64,000 nucleotides of DNA, from the NCBI GenBank assembly GCA_946186125.1, contig CAMHLZ010000012.1, positions 1 to 64,000 on the forward strand. The letters are read 5' to 3'. This DNA comes from an uncultured Lachnospira sp. (GTDB taxonomy: Bacteria; Bacillota; Clostridia; Lachnospirales; Lachnospiraceae). Position numbers and translations under genes: made by a program. The notes beneath the pieces are model-generated. The model saw only the letters and a program-made list of their open reading frames with translations, ran no database searches and had not been told where the DNA came from. Positions 62,501-64,000 of the stretch are shown here, one piece after another (positions within the stretch are counted from its first letter, which is position 1; every line of letters begins with the position of its first letter).

Positions 62501-64000
62501 AATATCCGGAACGCTCAACAAAAATCTGTCATAACGTCCTGCCCTGAACATCAAATCTGTATCACTTACCACGCTGTCATTGACTTTCTTATATGGCTTT
62601 GAATCAAAATCATACATTGATTGCACGATATCAAATTCCTTGTGCTGGTCGTCTCCCTTCCTGTCCTTATAGTTAAGTTTTCCTTTAACCTTACCATAAA
62701 ACTGTACATCATTAGCCAATTCACCTGTTCCTGCTGTAAACAGTAACGAGGCACTTCTAGATGTTCTCGGCTGATAGTAAGTCTTTGTAATTTCACCTGC
62801 TGTACGTGAAACCTTTGTAGTTGTTGAATCATTCTGTGATGCTTCCACATAATCAATTCCTATCCAGTCATAGACATCAAAAGTCCATACGAAGTCAAGT
62901 CCCGTATTTGTCTTACTTTTAACATCTATAGTATCAATCATCAGCTTATCATAAGGCGATGCCTCGGAGGTACTCTGATCAGGAATAATATTAATCGCTG
63001 TCAGATTTCCATAATCTCTGTTCGTTGAAATAGTAAATACTTCTCCTATCCCTGAACGGAAACTATCGGAAGCTAACTGCTGATTAGCCTGAACATAAGC
63101 ACTCGCACCATTTTCAAAAATCAGCTGGAAGTAAAAGTAGTTTGCCGAGCCCGTATCGCCGTTAGGTCCTGAGATTTCTTTATCCGCTGAAACATTAACC
63201 GTAACCTCATATGACTGTGATTTTTTTCCAAAAAGTATATTCTGTTGTGCCATGTCGTATGACATATTGTAGTAGTTATTTGTTATCCAGTCGTATTTTT
63301 CCTCCTCTGTAACCGTACTACTAATAAACTCTATTGTTTTCGAAGGCTGATTTTCCGTAAACAGTATGTCCATATCAGTTCTATGCATAATTGAGTCCAT
63401 TTCATCAGATAAATCATTCTGCATAGATATCTCTTTTCCGTCAATTGTTCTGTAGTATAACATATTGACATTTGTTTTCCCATATTTAGTCTCATCTATC
63501 CACTTTGCTTTTCTGTAACTTACGCTGTCAGCATCCTTAATCTCGTAGATATCAAAACTTGATAACTGCCAATTATCCTGCATAGTTTCATCCAATGTAA
63601 ATGTCACGCCTGTAAAATATGACAAATCGGGTACTGTTACATAGCAGTATGCCTTCATCCCCCTTGATACACTCACTCTGTATGCCGCATCATTTCCTGA
63701 CGTATCCGGCCAATATCCATAAAAGTTTTCAACCTGCGTCTTTAAACTAACCTCATTGGTTGATTTTGACGGTCCCATTGTTGAAACATAGTTCAGACGC
63801 ATCATAATCTCTGCATCAGTAGCACCTTCATTTGAATTATGTGTTCCTATAACAACAAGATAGCGTTTCTCGCCACTATAATTTGGCTTATACTTTACAC
63901 TACCTCTCTTAAGACTACGTGTTGAATTAAATGGACTTACAGTATTGCCAAACTCAATTCCACTCGCACTATCTGCCGGATGATAAGCTATCAGCTTTAA
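59528..64000 (-). CDS. Very large repetitive surface protein, N-terminus outside window
   Basis: The frame stays open to the right edge (the reading ...RYLVVIGTHNSNEGATDAEI precedes the first Met of the ORF track), so at least 1490 residues are present and the start lies beyond. The protein is acidic, Thr/Ser/Asp-rich and beta-rich. The C-terminal 450 residues contain four related blocks of about 100-130 residues, each with an ISAIVQS/ITAKAQS-like strand, a GDxxxFxV segment, G-W-x-Y (GWKYRVVRE, GWSYQAQKL, GWKYDITRE, GWSYAVTEI) and YRIEIISN/YKITIISD ends. There is no LPXTG motif at the visible C-terminus. An adhesin or surface-layer role is likely but not shown. Confidence 0.8.
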   Translation of the reverse strand, partial: LKLIAYHPADSASGIEFGNTVSPFNSTRSLKRGSVKYKPNYSGEKRYLVVIGTHNSNEGATDAEIMMRLNYVSTMGPSKSTNEVSLKTQVENFYGYWPDTSGNDAAYRVSVSRGMKAYCYVTVPDLSYFTGVTFTLDETMQDNWQLSSFDIYEIKDADSVSYRKAKWIDETKYGKTNVNMLYYRTIDGKEISMQNDLSDEMDSIMHRTDMDILFTENQPSKTIEFISSTVTEEEKYDWITNNYYNMSYDMAQQNILFGKKSQSYEVTVNVSADKEISGPNGDTGSANYFYFQLIFENGASAYVQANQQLASDSFRSGIGEVFTISTNRDYGNLTAINIIPDQSTSEASPYDKLMIDTIDVKSKTNTGLDFVWTFDVYDWIGIDYVEASQNDSTTTKVSRTAGEITKTYYQPRTSRSASLLFTAGTGELANDVQFYGKVKGKLNYKDRKGDDQHKEFDIVQSMYDFDSKPYKKVNDSVVSDTDLMFRAGRYDRFLLSVPDISSITSLDIYARAVGSNSSWNLNSMAVQLVGEDKGRTINEYDEYVLNGNIMDIATSSDSLPEKLDCVENADVHKEIMFNVEMSGLITDDDDMNPYSISRLPQSENDSLNVFVFMKDENGDLSKVTMDSTIYYRVAGGTSMEVPQRLRYAKVMQNNVTKQIYYYKGLGAAKLDMLSSIYLKSGEADNPVMVDYAIIQRVRSGVIIDTYKVDFNVDVRYSSKEDIYSSDKSSGESQVVTLQLGSQTSTGVLTPEKYDLAVALQYKTTSDPIGNVYESPYVYLSDSEIYRIKAGQTVDFTFNEKYVKEITGIRVAAVGGLMANVTGGTIAEYTLTGGTEETETTRTLNKWSSIDNNLVIQNRAMPMSVTSTKTGSSDTIIPVEFVFDTATADLLDNPGHTGPIYMKVDYKNYTNEDKEYVITDINDALVYEKNAEGLMATGTFAEGGSAKVRFLLKDVKTIENVTLRPYDSDDANVATWGLKKMALTYGEEITGLKSMSQAVNRLLTETEFKKISTKNILITAKAQSSEDDTIVAETNSAGEPASIGIANDGYISLTIGVSGSTAGWKYRVVREADGADVSNADEYFKKQDDFKATFEPPVNRTSAPVTYRIEIISNDNEDCMATVKVVSAVASPVSIKAKASVTPNLINEREGEIKYNKNNVSYSEEALSGEQAALTVASGDVIDFEVEIENSSKGWSYQAQKLINGSVSSDVTGNFAKKDEKTGTFTVPNDSETKYGFSSYTYKITIISDSDASVKAEFVLSVINASIEISAIVQSVNDRQLAVSAYSGDDEAASIGISGGDSLKFNIQMDASGLGWKYDITREVNGADVEKCNNCFAKKSETEATFTPPGSYTQGEVTYRVEIISNEDENVKLVIKVVVLIEEPLKLQVVLKAGIYAFKGVAPAEEELNLAAGEKINLQVATSNPQEGGWSYAVTEIIGDAEKDVSDKFLTDGYACMFTIPKNAASGTIYKIRLYVKGDYSHAVVFNVKVS

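Noticed and set aside
1-64000. tRNA or rRNA genes
   Set aside because: I looked for cloverleaf-like GC-rich stretches with the T-loop GGTTCGAATCC type pattern and saw none in the intergenic regions; a tRNAscan run would be decisive.

Overview
The window looks like a chromosomal segment of a low-GC, spore-forming member of the Clostridia, most likely Lachnospiraceae. The basis is an AT-rich sequence, a Cas12a resembling the Eubacterium/Lachnospiraceae type, SepF plus Min and Mre/RodA division genes, the sporulation-linked yqfC-yqfD-phoH-HD-ybeY order, and BspA-like LRR and large surface proteins typical of gut Firmicutes. The assignment is inferred from gene content and was not tested by a database search.

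Region 1 (1-11.2 kb, mostly + strand) is accessory DNA. It opens inside a type V-A CRISPR-Cas locus: cas12a (5' end cut by the window edge), cas4, cas1, cas2, a leader with a promoter, and an array of 31 repeats and 30 spacers. cas12a is broken by a frameshift just before the RuvC domain, so all RuvC catalytic residues lie in a different frame from the recognition lobe, while cas4-cas1-cas2 and the array look intact. After the array come two tiny ORFs, a long inverted repeat, a GNAT acetyltransferase and a divergent ribbon-helix-helix protein. A 690-bp IS66-family relic follows, with both ends and a perfect 8-bp target duplication. It sits between a promoter carrying a 24-bp palindrome and the ribosome binding site of a two-gene operon (HTH protein plus nucleotidyltransferase) that resembles an AbiE/toxin-antitoxin type defence module.

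Region 2 (11.2-50.3 kb, almost all - strand) is core genome. Read 5' to 3' on the minus strand from the right it contains: rpsU; yqfC-yqfD-phoH-HD protein-ybeY-cdd; two flavoprotein oxidoreductases; proB ... fthC-proA; miaB-mutS-mutL-miaA; a methionine gamma-lyase-like enzyme; radC-mreB-mreC-mreD-mrdA-minC-minD-minE-rodA-mgsA (cell shape and division-site selection); a HlyD-like protein, yggS, sepF, aroB, lspA, an RluD-type pseudouridine synthase, a cytidylate-kinase-like protein, a TtcA-like enzyme, a YjfB-like protein and a small phosphoesterase. Genes are tightly packed and often overlap by a few bases, indicating long operons.

Region 3 (50.6-64 kb, - strand) encodes mostly surface and signalling proteins: a secreted BspA-type LRR protein, a PI3/4-kinase-like protein, a lipoprotein, a secreted protein, an RsbW-type ATPase, an unknown protein, a response regulator with a SARP-like output domain, and a very large repetitive surface protein running off the right edge. 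Several of these are unrecognised and look like one functional unit.
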